DNA from: Ulota crispa
Lineage: Eukaryota > Streptophyta > Bryopsida > Orthotrichales > Orthotrichaceae
DNA: 64,000 nt
Direction of reading: 5' to 3'
NCBI GenBank assembly: GCA_963920765.1
Contig: OY987243.1
Location: forward strand, 30,627,060 to 30,691,059
The first letter of the stretch is position 1; every line of letters starts with the position of its first letter. The notes below the pieces were generated by a model. That model had not been told where the DNA came from and made no database searches. It saw only the letters and a program-made list of their open reading frames with translations. The translations under genes were made by a program, and so were the position numbers. Below are positions 37,352-49,975 of this stretch, in pieces.

Positions 37352-40300
37352 CTACGAGGATGATACCTTCACATTAATTGGCCCGCTCGTCCCTCCGTCT
37401 CGGCGAGAAGAAGAAGCACTAATGGAAGTTCTTATATACGACTTCTGCGAGGAGGCTTTTGGTTTTAAGACACGGCGCACTGATCGTGGTAGCATGAGAG
37501 CTATTTTCTCTGAGAGCAGGATTACAATTATACCCAACAAGATAAGAGCCCTGCAACAGCAGCCAGTCAGGGTGTCAAACAATCAACGTCCGTCATGAAA
37601 TTATCTAGTGGAAATTACAAATAGGGGCACAGTTTCAATACCCCTTTATTGAAATTTCCTTATTCACGCTTGATTTGGAGAGGCCTCTAAGTTGTTTGGA
37701 GGTTAGCTAACATTCAATGTGGTGTATCTAAATCCACCAAGATCCAAACCAAAATTTTACAAGAATTCTAAAAAAAAATTGAAACTGTGCCCCTGTTTGT
37801 AATTATTTTGAAATTGTGCCCCTATTTGTAATATTCCCAATTATCTAACCTTGGAAATATTAGAGGTACAGTGAAAGGACTACAACTAGAAGGACGAAGT
37901 CAGAGCATCACCATGCCAGAAGCAGCAGTAATCGACCACTGGTTGAAGCAGGGAGAGATTCTCCCAGCGCAAGCAAACCAATCAAAACGCCAGTCATAAT
38001 AGAAGCCACCGCTGCACATGTGGAGACCACCACTGCCCTTCCGTTCTTCAAACCCCTAGTCTGCCATGTAAGATGGTACGCAAGTTCAACCATTCAGCAA
38101 CCAACACACATTCATGCAATAGTCCCTAAATTATGTTGCGAAGGAGACCAAGCAGAGTTCATTCCTAACCAACCATGCACTATTTCTCTCAAGCAGAGAG
38201 AAATAATGGGCTCCTCCTATCTCAATTCAGACGTGGACCACCTCTAAATGGACCCTCAAGTATACAATGCATGCCTTCCAACAGTAGGAGAGAACCTGCA
38301 GAAAACAGTACTACAATATTACACGACTAGGAGAATCTTCAAAGAAAGAAAATTACCTGACAGAAGAACCCACTACTACTGCACAAGATGCCTAAAGCAA
38401 TACCAGCGGGTACAAACCATTGGGAGAATCCCCGTTCTGCAAGCATGAAACCAACTTTACACACGGTTGCGGACAACCTGCAAACCCCAAACCCCATCCA
38501 CCCTCTATTACAGAGTGATTGTGATCGTAAAGCATTGAAGTAATCATTTAAGCATGAAAATTAAAACCAATTAAGCTATTAAGTGAGAATGAGAATCAAG
38601 TATTCTTTACTACAAAGAGGATGGATATCAAAGCACTCTCAATCACGTAAAGGATGCGCCTGGAATTGATTAAGATGCGTTGAAGTCTGTGACTGCTTTT
38701 GATGGCTCCAAAGTTAATTAAAACAGAGCGAAATCTAGCAACGCAATAAACTTACCCAAAGCAAGCTCCTGCCTCCAGGCCAGCAGCAAGCTCCTCAGTT
38801 ACATCAGCATCTCTCTGCATGACAGTAGCGTACTTGCGTTAGTAATCACCACGGTTAAGCAAGGGATCAAACCAGATCATGAACATCACACAGTCATAGC
38901 CAAACCTACTCATTCACCACCATGATAAACAAAAGAGATAGAAATTCCAGGTAGCACGGTCAGATGCAACCAATAACTTGTAATTAAACAGACAATAATG
39001 TTAGTTTTGAAACAACAGATCTCCATACCAACGGAATATCTCCTTCATCGTGCTTCTCGTGTCGTTTTTTCCCTGATCTTGCCCAGCAATCGATAATCCC
39101 CTGTCACTCTCAAACAAAAAATCACTTCAAAAAGTCGAACACAATCAAGCTGACAGAAAAGGACGCACAACTTTCATAGTTCCTAGGTAACTGCTACTTT
39201 CATACACCTGGCATGACTACAACCTACACATGCCAGCGCCGTACAGTGAAATCATGTCACAATTATCAACATAGGTATAGAGACATACAAAGAATAAAGC
39301 CAGCCAGACAAGAAACAGCAACGATCTCGCCACTGAAATTTTTGCTTCCTTGTGCTCCTCCCCCAATGCTCCAATCACTGATGGTTCAAATATTGCACGT
39401 CAACCAGAAGGCAAAGCAACATTCGATAACATAGAATATGCACCAGGCAGATCCAGCTGGTAAAAGTTTGGTCTCGGTTCATTATATGTCCAGACTAGAG
39501 AATAAAATCTCATACTCTTACAGAGAGACCAATCAAGAAATTACAGATCAAACCAAGAATAAATATTCACATTTCAAAGTGCTTAAGAAAGGGAAAATAC
39601 TCGACAATAAAAAAAATGGAGCAATTTATAGAAAAATATAATTTGATTCCATCCTCCTGACTGAATAAATCCTGCATGCTCAAACAAAATTAACCACGTC
39701 CATTAATTAACCTACAGTTTAGTATCCCACAAGACCAAAGTAGATAAACATAACAACGTGCCTTGGTTGAAGTGAAATGAACAATACCTATGGTTCCTAA
39801 ACTGGCCAAAACAACACCAACCCAATCTAGTCCATGCATCACTTCATGCAGGTAGAAATGGGAGAACACGGCAAGCACTGCAAGGCCACAGCCTGACACT
39901 GGCTGGACCACAGAGATCTGCGCCAACAGAAGATATATCCATTAAAAGCAGCACAATGTAAAGTCAACAGTAAAACGAAATCAAAATGCCATCTTCTCGA
40001 ACAGCATCGCCTAAAAAGACACATGAAGGGTTCCACAATAATGTTAGCAAAATGCAAGGGACGTCGTGGAAACAACACTCACTCACAGGTGCCTGAGAAA
40101 CGGCTTTCAGCATCAGAAGCGCCCCTAGAACGTCCACAGCTACACCAATTATCCATGTTCGGCTGCTACCATACTTTTGTATAACCTGAATCCAAACGAG
40201 GTTTTCGTTGTCAAAACGAGTTGTTCATACAGTCAAACCTCTGAAATATCACCTCCTCTACAGTGACATTCTGAATCACCACACACATTTGTCACACTAC

Positions 40301-41272
40301 CATTGACTATTTGCGTACTTGTCAAATGTTCAAATCATGTCACATTGATTACTGGGAAAATTTCATGGATACCCCTGAAGTTTGCAATAATTTCATAGAT
40401 ACCACTGCTTTTTCAGAAACATCACAGATACCCTTGGACCAAAATTTTCAAGCGTTTTTTTGTAGTGCATGCCACTTCCCTTCTCCCTTTGTGCGTACAC
40501 ATAACAAGATAGAAGTAGTGTGTGCACAAAGGAAGAAGGGAAGTGGCATGCACAACAAAAGAAAATGCTTGAAAATTTTGGTCCAAGGGTATATGTGAAG
40601 TTTCTGAAAAAGCAGAGGTATCTATGAAATTTTGCAAACTTCAGGGGTATCCATGAAATTTTCCCTTGATTATTTTAAGAACCCGGACAGTCAATCTAAA
40701 GAGGTCCAGGTGCGGTGCATGACTCGGGCAACAAAAAAGACGTAGGTGGACACTCTGAGGAAAGCGAATAGGCTCGGTCAATGCCGACATTGATTACAAC
40801 GACGCAAGGCAAGTGTAATGCGCAAAAATGAAGCAAAAGTGTTGAAAGCTAGCCATGGTTGCCCTAAACATGCGCATAGGCCTGCATTAAGAGCCTTCGC
40901 AAGCAGGGTAAAGTCATCATGAGAGGGTAGATTTTCAACAACCCCCGTGAGAGACTTGCAGCACCTTCAAAAACACATGTCCATCGTTTTCCACAATTAC
41001 AGCACCGCCTTCAACCTGCTCAATTGCTCCCAAGGGAATTCCTGAGTTTTTTGAATTTTCTCTTATTCAAATAACTAGAAGACGGTGAAAAAAGAAAAAA
41101 ACTTGGATTTAGATGAAATGACAAATCCTCTGGGAGAGTAGGGAGGACGTGTATGGTGTACCTTTCGATCCAGACACAATTGAGGCAGGCCTTTAGTGCC
41201 TTCTTTCTGGAGCACCTTGCCAACATTGTTTCCAGCTGAAGCTGCAATTGTCAGGATTACAGCTTCCCACAT
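37352..41272 (-). CDS. NIPA9: NIPA9-like magnesium transporter (9 exons, 342 aa)
   Basis: Exons in coding order: 41272-41162, 40185-40087, 39917-39788, 39377-39289, 39100-39029, 38814-38756, 38477-38357, 38060-37912, 37550-37352; the phases close into 1029 nt. The product belongs to the NIPA/DUF803 family of multi-pass membrane Mg2+ transporters. Family landmarks: [20 protein letters not shown] at the start, [20 protein letters not shown] (71-90), [20 protein letters not shown] and [10 protein letters not shown] near the seventh to eighth helices. The cytosolic tail is Ser/Arg-rich. The length matches Arabidopsis NIPA9. Exon 4 (39377-39289, [13 protein letters not shown] then a membrane helix) was found only by searching the gap left in the alignment; the phase fit supports it. 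Introns 1 and 8 each carry a foldback element with a 9-bp target duplication. Ion specificity is inferred from family. Confidence 0.92.
37608..37838. mobile_element. Foldback MITE with 9-bp TSD in NIPA9 intron 8
   Basis: AATTATCTA flanks both sides (37599-37607 and 37839-37847). The ends carry ATTACAAATAGGGGCA and its complement, as in the element at 20700-21126, of which this is a shorter relative (231 bp). It lies wholly within the last intron of the NIPA9-like gene. Confidence 0.85.
40354..40665. mobile_element. Foldback MITE with 9-bp TSD in NIPA9 intron 1
   Basis: GGGAAAATTTCATGGATACC and its complement form the outer parts of two ~140-bp inverted arms around a ~40-nt centre. The flanks TTGATTACT (40345-40353) and TTGATTATT (40666-40674) are a 9-bp target duplication with one mismatch. 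The sequence family differs from 20700/37608, but the structure is the same. Confidence 0.8.
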
Positions 41273-41550
41273 CGTTGATTACCCCTGGCAAATTCGATGA
41301 AAAGGGAAAGCAGATACCGAGACGAGGATTAAAGCGGCGGCATCCAACTGAACAATGCCTGACTTAACTGCTGAGCAGCAAAGATGCCAAGGAGGAAGGG
41401 AGGGTGAGAAAAAAATGGGACTTCGAAAGAAACGACGAGGACAAGAGAGAGACAGAGATGGAGATGGAGACGCGATGGAGTGCTCGTGACAAACCTGCGA
41501 CAGGTTTTAGGGTTTGAGGTTTGGTCCCGAGTGGACAACGAAGGTTGGTA

Positions 41551-41672
41551 GCGGATGAAAGTCATCGGTGATCGTGGATGAAAATCATCGGTGAGTGTAG
41601 TGAGATGAGTCATCGGTGAGCGTGGATGAAAGTCATCGGTGAGCGTGGATGAAAGTCATCGGTGAGCGTGAC
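41551..41672 (+). repeat. ~23-bp tandem repeat upstream of NIPA9
   Basis: About five copies, some degenerate, of GGATGAAAGTCATCGGTGAG lie roughly 300 bp upstream of the NIPA9-like start codon. Confidence 0.8.
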
Positions 41673-43100
41673 ATTACCGCCCGTCCGTATACGTTTGGTT
41701 ACTTTTTCCGTACTTTCAACTTTTAACTCACAAAATTCGTATGTCGAATAACTTACTTCTAATTGAAGGTTGACTTTCCACACATTTTTGACCCATAGAC
41801 ATCAAAACCTAAGTCACCGAAAAAGATTTCAACTCGTCCAAAAAATTGGAGGTAAAGTAGGAGCATTCATAAGCGTGAAACTAAAGGTTTGGGGTAGGAC
41901 AACCAATTGATGAACTTTGAAAAAAACAGTGTTAGCCCTTGAGCGCCTCATGGGCAACAATATTGCCCCTCAAAATTATATTTTCTACAAAATCTAGTCC
42001 AAATCAAAACTATACTCCCAAAAAATTGCACTTGGTCAAATGCACTGTACTACTCTCTTGTCACATAGTGTATGATGGAGTGTACACCACTTGTACAAGC
42101 ACAAATTGTACAAGTCAAGTATGACAATAGTATTCATTTCATGCAGTTTAGGGTTTAGGTGCAAGGATAGAGACCATTGACTATGGCCGGTTACATATTG
42201 TTAAGGGTGTTTTGGCACGCATCCCTCAAACTAAAGAAGGTTTTGCAGTTGTACCATTGAGAGCCATGCCCTTGTGGAGGTCAAAGTTGTACCCTTACCC
42301 CATCTATTGTCCACCATGCCATGTGAGCCTTGCAACTTTGGGCATCTAAAAAAGCACCTTACGGATGTCAAAATATCACCAAATTTGGAAGCAAGCAAGA
42401 TACCAATAAATCGCACCCCTTGCCTAAATTTCATCAAAAGAAGTCTCCTCTAAGGCATGAATTTTTGCATCTACAGCCACAGACCCCCCCCCAAAACTGG
42501 TCACTTGCCACACAGTCAACTGTACCTTGACTATTATAATCTACAAAATGGTGCGGTCAAAAGTTTTGCAAATTTATAATTGGGTGCATCATGCACCTTT
42601 TTTGCTATTTCCACTATAAATCCTCCCCAATCTAAGTTCCCAACTTGGGGCGTACAATGTTTATGAGCATAATCCTTCTTGGCCTCATTTTCTCATTTTC
42701 ACTGTGGGCTTTCAAAAGATTAAGTTAGGAAGAGGAAATTAAAAATATTGGCATTAATAAGAAAGCTTAGTTGCAAGCATTTGTTCACAAAGGTTTTCCA
42801 AAGTCCAAAATCAGTTAAAATGTATATTTGTGTATAGGAGATGTCTTTATTAGTGTGCTTATATACTAACTTGAGAAGTTCAATCTTAAACTTTAAATGT
42901 CAAGGGTGGTCACCGTGCCTGCCTATGTGTATAGTGATTTCTACAAATGTGCCCCTCCCCATTAAAACACTATTTTTAAAAGTAGCAAAAGTCAATAGTG
43001 CATGGTGCCCTCATGAAAATTACAATAAGGACAGTTTGGGACCTAACACTGGGACTCTAAAATTTCTCACAATTTGGGTTACCTCAAAATATGAGTGCAA
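41673..43100. other. Gene-free stretch
   Basis: It contains an apparent TTAA-family end near 41936 (TTAGCCCTTGAGCGCCTC) without a clear partner. From about 42950 it holds the left half of the paralogue of 1687-1945. No coding region is recognised. Confidence 0.5.
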
Positions 43101-44029
43101 TTAACCCCTAAAGGACCATGGCCTTTATTTTGTCAAAAGACACTCAAAACTGCCACCTCTATGGCAAAGAGTAAAAAAGTTTGAAAATCAGGCATTTTGC
43201 ATATCTAACCGTAGGATCTTGTGCTAAACTACTATAAAAATGTGTCATACAAAACTCAAGAACTTTGACCTCACAGATTGGAAGATATATGCATTTGAAG
43301 TGTAAAAAACAACTTTTTTTTGCACCTTGCTTGACTAGATTTTCAAACTTTGAACATTTTTAACTGAAATGTTTTGCACCATAGAGTTTGGAATTCTATT
43401 TTTGTATGGTGGGAAGTTGAGTTGGGAATATTGGGAAATTTTCTTTTTAAATAATACTTAATTTTCATTCTTAAAAAAAGCATTAGGTAGAAGAAGGTAT
43501 GAGATTGAACAAAAACTTAAATTGCTAATAACCTTGCCATGGAATTGAAAAGCAATAATCCCAATGGTGAGATTGTTCTAGAAAGCAAACTTCACCCTCT
43601 CCAACAATTTTTTTGAAAAAATGTTAAAATTGCATTCAAAAATGAAGTTTATAGATTCTTTTTTCAAGAAGATGCTTGAGTTGCCCAGAAAACAAGATTG
43701 TCCATAACTTTCTCATAACTAGTCCAAATGGAATGAATCAAAGCTTCAAATGTAGAAAAAGATGAAATCTATGAGAAAAAAAAAACTAAATTTTTTTTCA
43801 AGTTTTTTTAAGAATTTTTTTTGCTACCCCTAGTCCCCAAATTTGTGCTTATTTGGGCATAGCTTTTGCCTCCTGGCATCAATTGGAATCAAAATTAGAT
43901 TCCCCAAAAGCTAATGTGTTTTTCTATCTTCAAAAAAAGTTTCAAAAATCAAAACAAAAATTGAGGCCGCAGGTACCTGCCCAAAATCCCATTTGTCCCC
44001 CGTAGGGACAATGGTCCTTTAGGGATTAA
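43101..44029. mobile_element. TTAA-flanked element (929 bp) with empty-site paralogue
   Basis: Starts TTAACCCCTAAAGGACCATG and ends ATGGTCCTTTAGGGATTAA. The terminal inverted repeats of about 14 bp abut a TTAA on each side. The bases outside it join into sequence paralogous to 1687-1945, which lacks the insert. It has no open frame long enough for a transposase. TTAA target and CCC termini suggest piggyBac-like mobilisation (inference). Confidence 0.8.
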
Positions 44030-44140
44030 CAAGGTAATTTCTTGCCTTCTATAATGGATCATATATTTATGATCACTTTTGAAAAAAATTAGACAAATAC
44101 TTATTTTTTTTGTTGACATAGTGTTTTTATTATGGCCAAG

Positions 44141-44201
44141 AGACAAAAATTGTCCCCTTCAACATTTAACCCTTCATTGTTGAAGGGGACACTTTTGTCA
44201 C
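44141..44201. repeat. Hairpin (GTCCCCTTCAACA and complement)
   Basis: A 13-bp perfect stem GTCCCCTTCAACA/TGTTGAAGGGGAC surrounds a 13-nt loop. The pairing extends outward imperfectly with GACAAAA/TTTTGTC. Confidence 0.8.
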
Positions 44202-44276
44202 CAAAACCCAAATGTTTTGAGAACAGCCGGCAATGAGGGGTTGAAGGTTAAATAGTGAGATGAAGCACTCATAAGC

Positions 44277-44402
44277 AATCACTTTGTAACTCATAAACAT
44301 CACTTTGTAACTCATAAACATCACTTTGTAACTCATAAACATCACTTTGTAACTCATAAACATCACTTTATGACTCTTAACCATCACTTTATCACCCATA
44401 AC
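44277..44402 (-). repeat. ~21-bp tandem repeat, about 6 copies
   Basis: The unit CATCACTTTGTAACTCATAA repeats head to tail, with the last two copies degenerate. Its periodicity of 21 keeps one minus-strand frame open; this is not taken as a gene. Confidence 0.9.
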
Positions 44403-45089
44403 TAATATATATTAGTCATTGACAAGTCTAACATAGTGGGTCTTGAGGATGGGGACACCCACAAGGAGAGGTGCTCCTACCTTATGCACTTGTTTTAGGA
44501 TGCAGGAATTTTATGGTACTTGATGTGCATATATATGGATATTGGTATTTTATTGTTTGTGTTGAAGAATGTATATTATATTATTGTAGCTCAACAAAAA
44601 AAAGATGGAGTGAAATAATATGAAAATACAAATTTGAAGTATTAAAATTTCATATTTTTAGAAAAAAAAAAAAAAAAAACTTATACAAAGAGGAAACAAC
44701 GATTTTTAAGGATTTTTTGAAAATAATGAATTCCATGTTTTGAAACGTATATGTTGTTTAGCACACATGTAATCAATTTTTTCTTTGACAACCGACAAAG
44801 GTTAGTAATTGGGTAAATAGTTTGTCTCAAAGACATAGTAGAAAATGGAAATTATTTATAATGATGACACTTAAGCATATGTTCAAATAAATTATATAGT
44901 TCAGTTTATTTGCTCCGACTCTTATAAGCTCACACAACACGAGTTTGTTTTTTCGAGCAAGAGATTTGACCACCACATGTTATTTACTAGTTACCAATCC
45001 TAATATTTATGAGGCAAAATGACTTAGAATCTCAAAATTTAGCTAGCAAGTCATGTATGAAGAAAGAATGGACATTCACAAGTACAATC

Positions 45090-45950
45090 GGGTCCATTAA
45101 TCTTATGAATTGCCTTGTTGAGGCATTCAGATTTTTGAATGAAATGTGGAGTATAATTGGTATATTTTTGTTCAAAAATTTATCATTGCATTTTCACGTA
45201 ATCCCAATCAAGCATACCAAATATCAATTTGAGAAAAGTAAAACATCATTTGTGGTGAAATTTTAAAGCAAAATTCCATGGCTTTACATGGTATTTTATT
45301 AAAAACAATTGGTGACAAGTCTTTGAGATTTGATTTCATGGGTATGAAGGAAACATCCATATGCACATCTTTCATGCTAAAAAACACCCCCTTAAGTAAC
45401 AAAATTTTGATCAATACAAGATTCAATGAAACTTGTAATAGGCCCAAATCCTAAATTTTTATTTTATTTTATGAAAATCAAATTTTGTTGTTTGACTCAA
45501 GTATTGTGACTAAGTTTGTCTCTTTGAACATGATATCTTGTTTACTTGATGAAAAACTAGTTAAAAAATAAAGATATGTATTTTACAAGATTTGGGCCTA
45601 TCACAAGTTTCATTGAATCTTGTATTGATCAAAATTTTGTTACTTAAGGGGGTGTTTTTTAGCATGGAAGATGTGCATATGGATGTTTCCTTCATACCCA
45701 TGAAATCAAATCTCAAAGACTTGTCACCAATTCTTTTTAATAAAATACCATGTAAAGCCATGGAATTTTGCTTTAAAATTTCACCACAAATGATGTTTTG
45801 CTTTTTTCAAATTGATATTTGGTATGCTTGATTGGGATTACGTGAAAATGCAATGATAAATTTTTGAACAAAAATATACCAATTATACTCCACATTTCAT
45901 TCAAAAATTTGAATGCCTCAAAAAGGCAATTTGTAAGATTAATGGACCTA
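45090..45950. repeat. ~860-bp foldback (inverted arms of ~360 bp)
   Basis: The arms 45090-45450 and 45589-45950 are near-identical in inverse orientation around a ~138-nt spacer. Shared blocks include GGTCCATTAATCTTA, TGGAGTATAATTGGTA and GATTTGGGCCTAT. It is a likely large MITE or recombined element. No clear target duplication was found. Confidence 0.85.
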
Positions 45951-46247
45951 ACTATACATACAAAAAATACCAAAAAGATCAAAAGGAGATTAACAACAAG
46001 TTAGGATAATTAGTTTTTAGACTACGCAATCACATAGAAATTGAAATTTACTCAAATTTTGTGTTTGGAAAACCATTTATGCATGGATTTAAATGACATT
46101 CTTATCTCCTATAAGTGTAGGGTAAACCACGGTTTAAATTTATGGCAAATGCCTGTTGCTTTGTCCCCTCAACATTGGAGGAAATCAGGAGGGAAGCTAA
46201 ACATATGGAGGAAATCTGTCAAAATTCACTAGCATTTTAAAACCTGG

Positions 46248-46339
46248 GGTAAACTCCCTTATGCACGAGGATTTTGGCATATAAGCCCAAGTTCCCAGTG
46301 GCTTATATGCTAAAATCCCTATGCGTAAGGGGGCTTACC
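46248..46339. repeat. 92-bp imperfect hairpin
   Basis: GGTAAACTCCCTTATGCAC...GGCATATAAGCC pairs with GGCTTATATGC...GCGTAAGGGGGCTTACC around a short loop. Confidence 0.7.
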
Positions 46340-47518
46340 TTGCGTAAGCGTTAGTTGGGAAAAACAAAATCTTGCTTGGAAATCCTGCCACGTCAATCGA
46401 TTACGCAAGTGGCCACTTCGCAATGTTTGGAGTGACGTTACGCATCATAACACAACTCTAGGACTTTTTCCCATTGCTTTCACTAGTATAAGGGCAACTT
46501 GGAATGCAAAGGATTTTCTCTAGCTGATGTTTGCGTAATAATATTGTGCTATCTGTTTTTTCCCTTGCTACCCAAAAATTTTAGAAGCCTTTGTCCATTC
46601 TTACAGCAAAAAAATTGCCTTACATAAAGTTCAAGTTCAAGTTCAAGTTTCTCCATGTAGAAGACCAAGTTAGGTATATGTTGGAGAATTTTCATATCAA
46701 TCAAAGGTGTATAATATACTTCAAAAAATCTTTGAAAATTAAGAGGTCTTGAAATTTGCAATTACACTAGGCAAGATTGGAGGCTTTATGTAAAATTCAA
46801 AAATTCAAATCATGTTAATCAAAACAGGGAATACCAAGAATTCTTAGCCTAGTATGACTTGGAAAAAAATAATCATCTGAAAAGAAATACTCAAGGGTAG
46901 TTGCAAGAATGACCTGCTAGTTTTGTCTCAAACACCCATAAGACTGGTAGTACCATGTAGTACTATGAGCTTTTGAAATAATAATTTTTAAATAAAATAA
47001 AATATGGACAATGTGTAAAGCACTTAAAATAGCATACATGTGAAAATCCAGATCTAGCAAAATTTTACTCTAAAAGTTATGCACAAAAATAGAGGGACAG
47101 AAATTACCAATAAAAAGCCAATTTCTTTCTTGCTTTTTAGAAAATAGTAAAATTATTCAATAAAATAAAATAAAAAATAGCCATCTGAGAAACCATTAAA
47201 CACATTCACATGGTACAATTGCTTTGTTGAGGAATTTCTTTGAATTTTGCCAATGAAGGGAGATAGGATGCCCACTTTGAGACAATCTAGATGCCATGGA
47301 ATTTATAATTTTGCAAAACCCTTCTACAAATGCATGTAAGCATATTTCATAAACAACATCCCTTATTTATAGCCCTAGAAAAGCTTTTTTGGACCCAAAA
47401 TAGTACTGAAAACCCCCAAAATGGCCAAGGTAGACACCTATTTTGGGGCTGCTTAAAAATAGCAAAATAATTTTAAAAAATACCAAAAAATTGAACGTTA
47501 ATAACTTGCATGTTCATG

Positions 47519-48021
47519 TTACCCTAAAAGGACAAGTTAATATGACTTCTTTTGCAAAAGTTACAAGCAAAAAACAAGCCGCAACAAGTGAGGGGGACAC
47601 AATGTATTAGAGGTCATTCTTGCAATCACCCTCAAACCGCTCAAAAAACTAGAGTACCACATTTTACAAGGGAAAAAATGAATGGAGGTTTGGGAATCCC
47701 TTTAGATGTGCACCTTCCATTCTACTTCCCTTTGCCCAAGTGTCTACACCTTGTGCCCACAAGGGCTAACCCTCTTTGGAGTCAACACCCATTTACAAAG
47801 AAGAGGTCATACCCAAATTGCGCATTCTTGCATAGTTTCTAAAAATTCTTGATAACTTCTTCATCAAATATCAAAATAAAGAAAATACTAGATGCCTGTG
47901 TCATCTTGGAAATCCCCACTTCAGTACAAGTTTCAAAAAATCACACAAACTAGTTTAGTTATAGGTACATGCCCAAAATCCATTTGTTCCTTGAAGGGAC
48001 AATTGGGCCTATAGGGATTAA
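47519..48021 (-). mobile_element. Truncated or internally deleted TTAA-family element
   Basis: The right edge reads CCTATAGGGATTAA. Read on the minus strand, the first ~150 bp match the left part of the 49976-50899 element (GGGCATGTACCTATAACTAA). The left edge, TTACCCTAAAAGGAC, is a plausible but mutated terminus. Confidence 0.55.
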
Positions 48022-49975
48022 AGAAATAAAAGGTAAAATTTTGCAATGGACACCCTTGAACAGAAACTTGAATAGAAATAATGTAAAAAGTTATCTTTAA
48101 AACTGGACCCTAGATGTTAAAGACGTGAAAAACTATTTTCAATAAAAGAATTGTTAGCAATATCGTTTTGGTGAGATTTGTTTTGAATATGGTAACCTTG
48201 GGCATTTAAGTTAGGGGTTAATTCCGACGTCCAGGTTGAGGTTGTGAAAGGGGGGCCAGGTGTTTCAAGTTAGGTGAACCTGAGATTCTCTCGGAATCAG
48301 ATTAAGGAAAGGGAGGAAAGTTAAGACAAAAGAAGAAGCTCGTTAACTTATGCGCTTGGACTTTTGTTGTGGGTCCTCGAGCACGAACTGAGATGAAGCT
48401 GGAAAAGCTATAACTGTAGTTATCAGCTCTTGGATATTATCCTACCACTATGGCATTTGTACATTTTAAGTTATTCAGAATATAGACAATTGAGCAAAAC
48501 CCCAATTGGCCACGTCTTCCAGTGTTCGAAAGTACAAGCCCATGCTAGTGCTACAACATTCTTATAGAAATTTATGAAAATTTGCACACTATTTGTAGAA
48601 GGTTTCCTATTTTTGGCAATGTATTAGTGTATCTAAACATGATTTTTGCATAAGTTTTGACACATGTGATAGATTTTACATGACGTATTTCAGTACAAAT
48701 CACCTTGGATTTAATGATTTTAATACCTTATTTTTGGGGATAGGGTAAAATAAGTTTGCTATTATACGACAAGGAAAAAAATAAGAGTTTGTTCCTATTT
48801 TGGAATTGGTCATTTTTATTCCCTTTTGGAGTTTCTCAATTTAAATTGGGATTTTCAAAATCAATGTAAATTCAAAATTCACAAATCCAACCTCTTGATG
48901 GTAACTTGTAGACTCTTACAAATTTTGGCACATGAAAAACTAGAGTTTTTTCACCCTGGCCCAATTGACAAGGTGTTAGAGTCATCAAGTCTAGTGTGAG
49001 TTTTAGTGTAATGCATACATGAAACTCAAGGGAATATTTTGTACTATGCTCCATGTCTCCTCTAAATTTTGAAAAAAATCTAATTGGTTGAGGAGTTAAA
49101 ATTGGAACTTGTATCTTTACGTTATGTCATAGATACTGTTTTCTTTACTAGCTACCATACTCAACCTATTTGGAGGACCCTTTTGTGGCACTCCCTCAAA
49201 TCCCTCCAGTATAAAGAACATGAGTGATGTTTTCGTAGGTTGAGGCTCTAGTTCATTAAGAAATGTTTACACGATGACACATTTATAAAGTTTGGTGCTA
49301 AGGAGAGGAGGTTTTGTTTCAAGATTTGAAATTTGCTAGAATGGGAACCCAACTTGGTCCCTAAAGTTTATTTAGCATAAAATACTCAAACGTTTTGTTG
49401 AAATTTATTTTTGTTGCTTTATATAAGTAAACAGCTAGAATGTGCAACATAATGTGAACTAAGCTTACTTCTAAACTTTGAACTGTTTATAAGTTTCAAA
49501 GAGATAAAAAGGCCTTTGGAATAGCTATTTTGAAGGACCGTCAAACATGTGCCCTTTGATGACATGTAAACGACATGCCACATGTACATATAGGAATAAA
49601 AAACCTCCATATCCTAACAAAGTTGGCAAAATCCTAGGACATTAATAGCAATTGACCAAGTATATTTTCACATTGGCAAACAAAAGTTTCATTGGTCACT
49701 TTTATGTGAGTACAAAAATCGAATAGGATCCCATTGTTGCCAAAGAAATCTCAAATGTGTTCATATTTGCAAATTCCTAACATTAAAATTTTAACAATCC
49801 CTCATGTGAAGTTTTAGTTCAAATCAGATCCATGAAACATAATTGGAAAGCTCCCAACAATGCTTTCCTAATGGTATAATACACACCTCATACAAAACTA
49901 AAATTAGAAAATTTAGTAGGAGTTACAACAAGGACAAACAACAGTGATCTTCTAATGAATCCTAATCTCAATCAC
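48022..49975. other. Gene-free AT-rich stretch
   Basis: A lone GGGGTTAA terminus near 48216 suggests another decayed TTAA-type element. I see nothing else assignable. Confidence 0.45.

Noticed and set aside
44166..44399. Minus-strand frame with repeated MFMSYKV
   Set aside because: It is produced by a 21-bp tandem repeat whose length is a multiple of three.
47552..47842. 96-codon plus-strand frame
   Set aside because: It lies within a TTAA-family element remnant and shows no recognisable domain.
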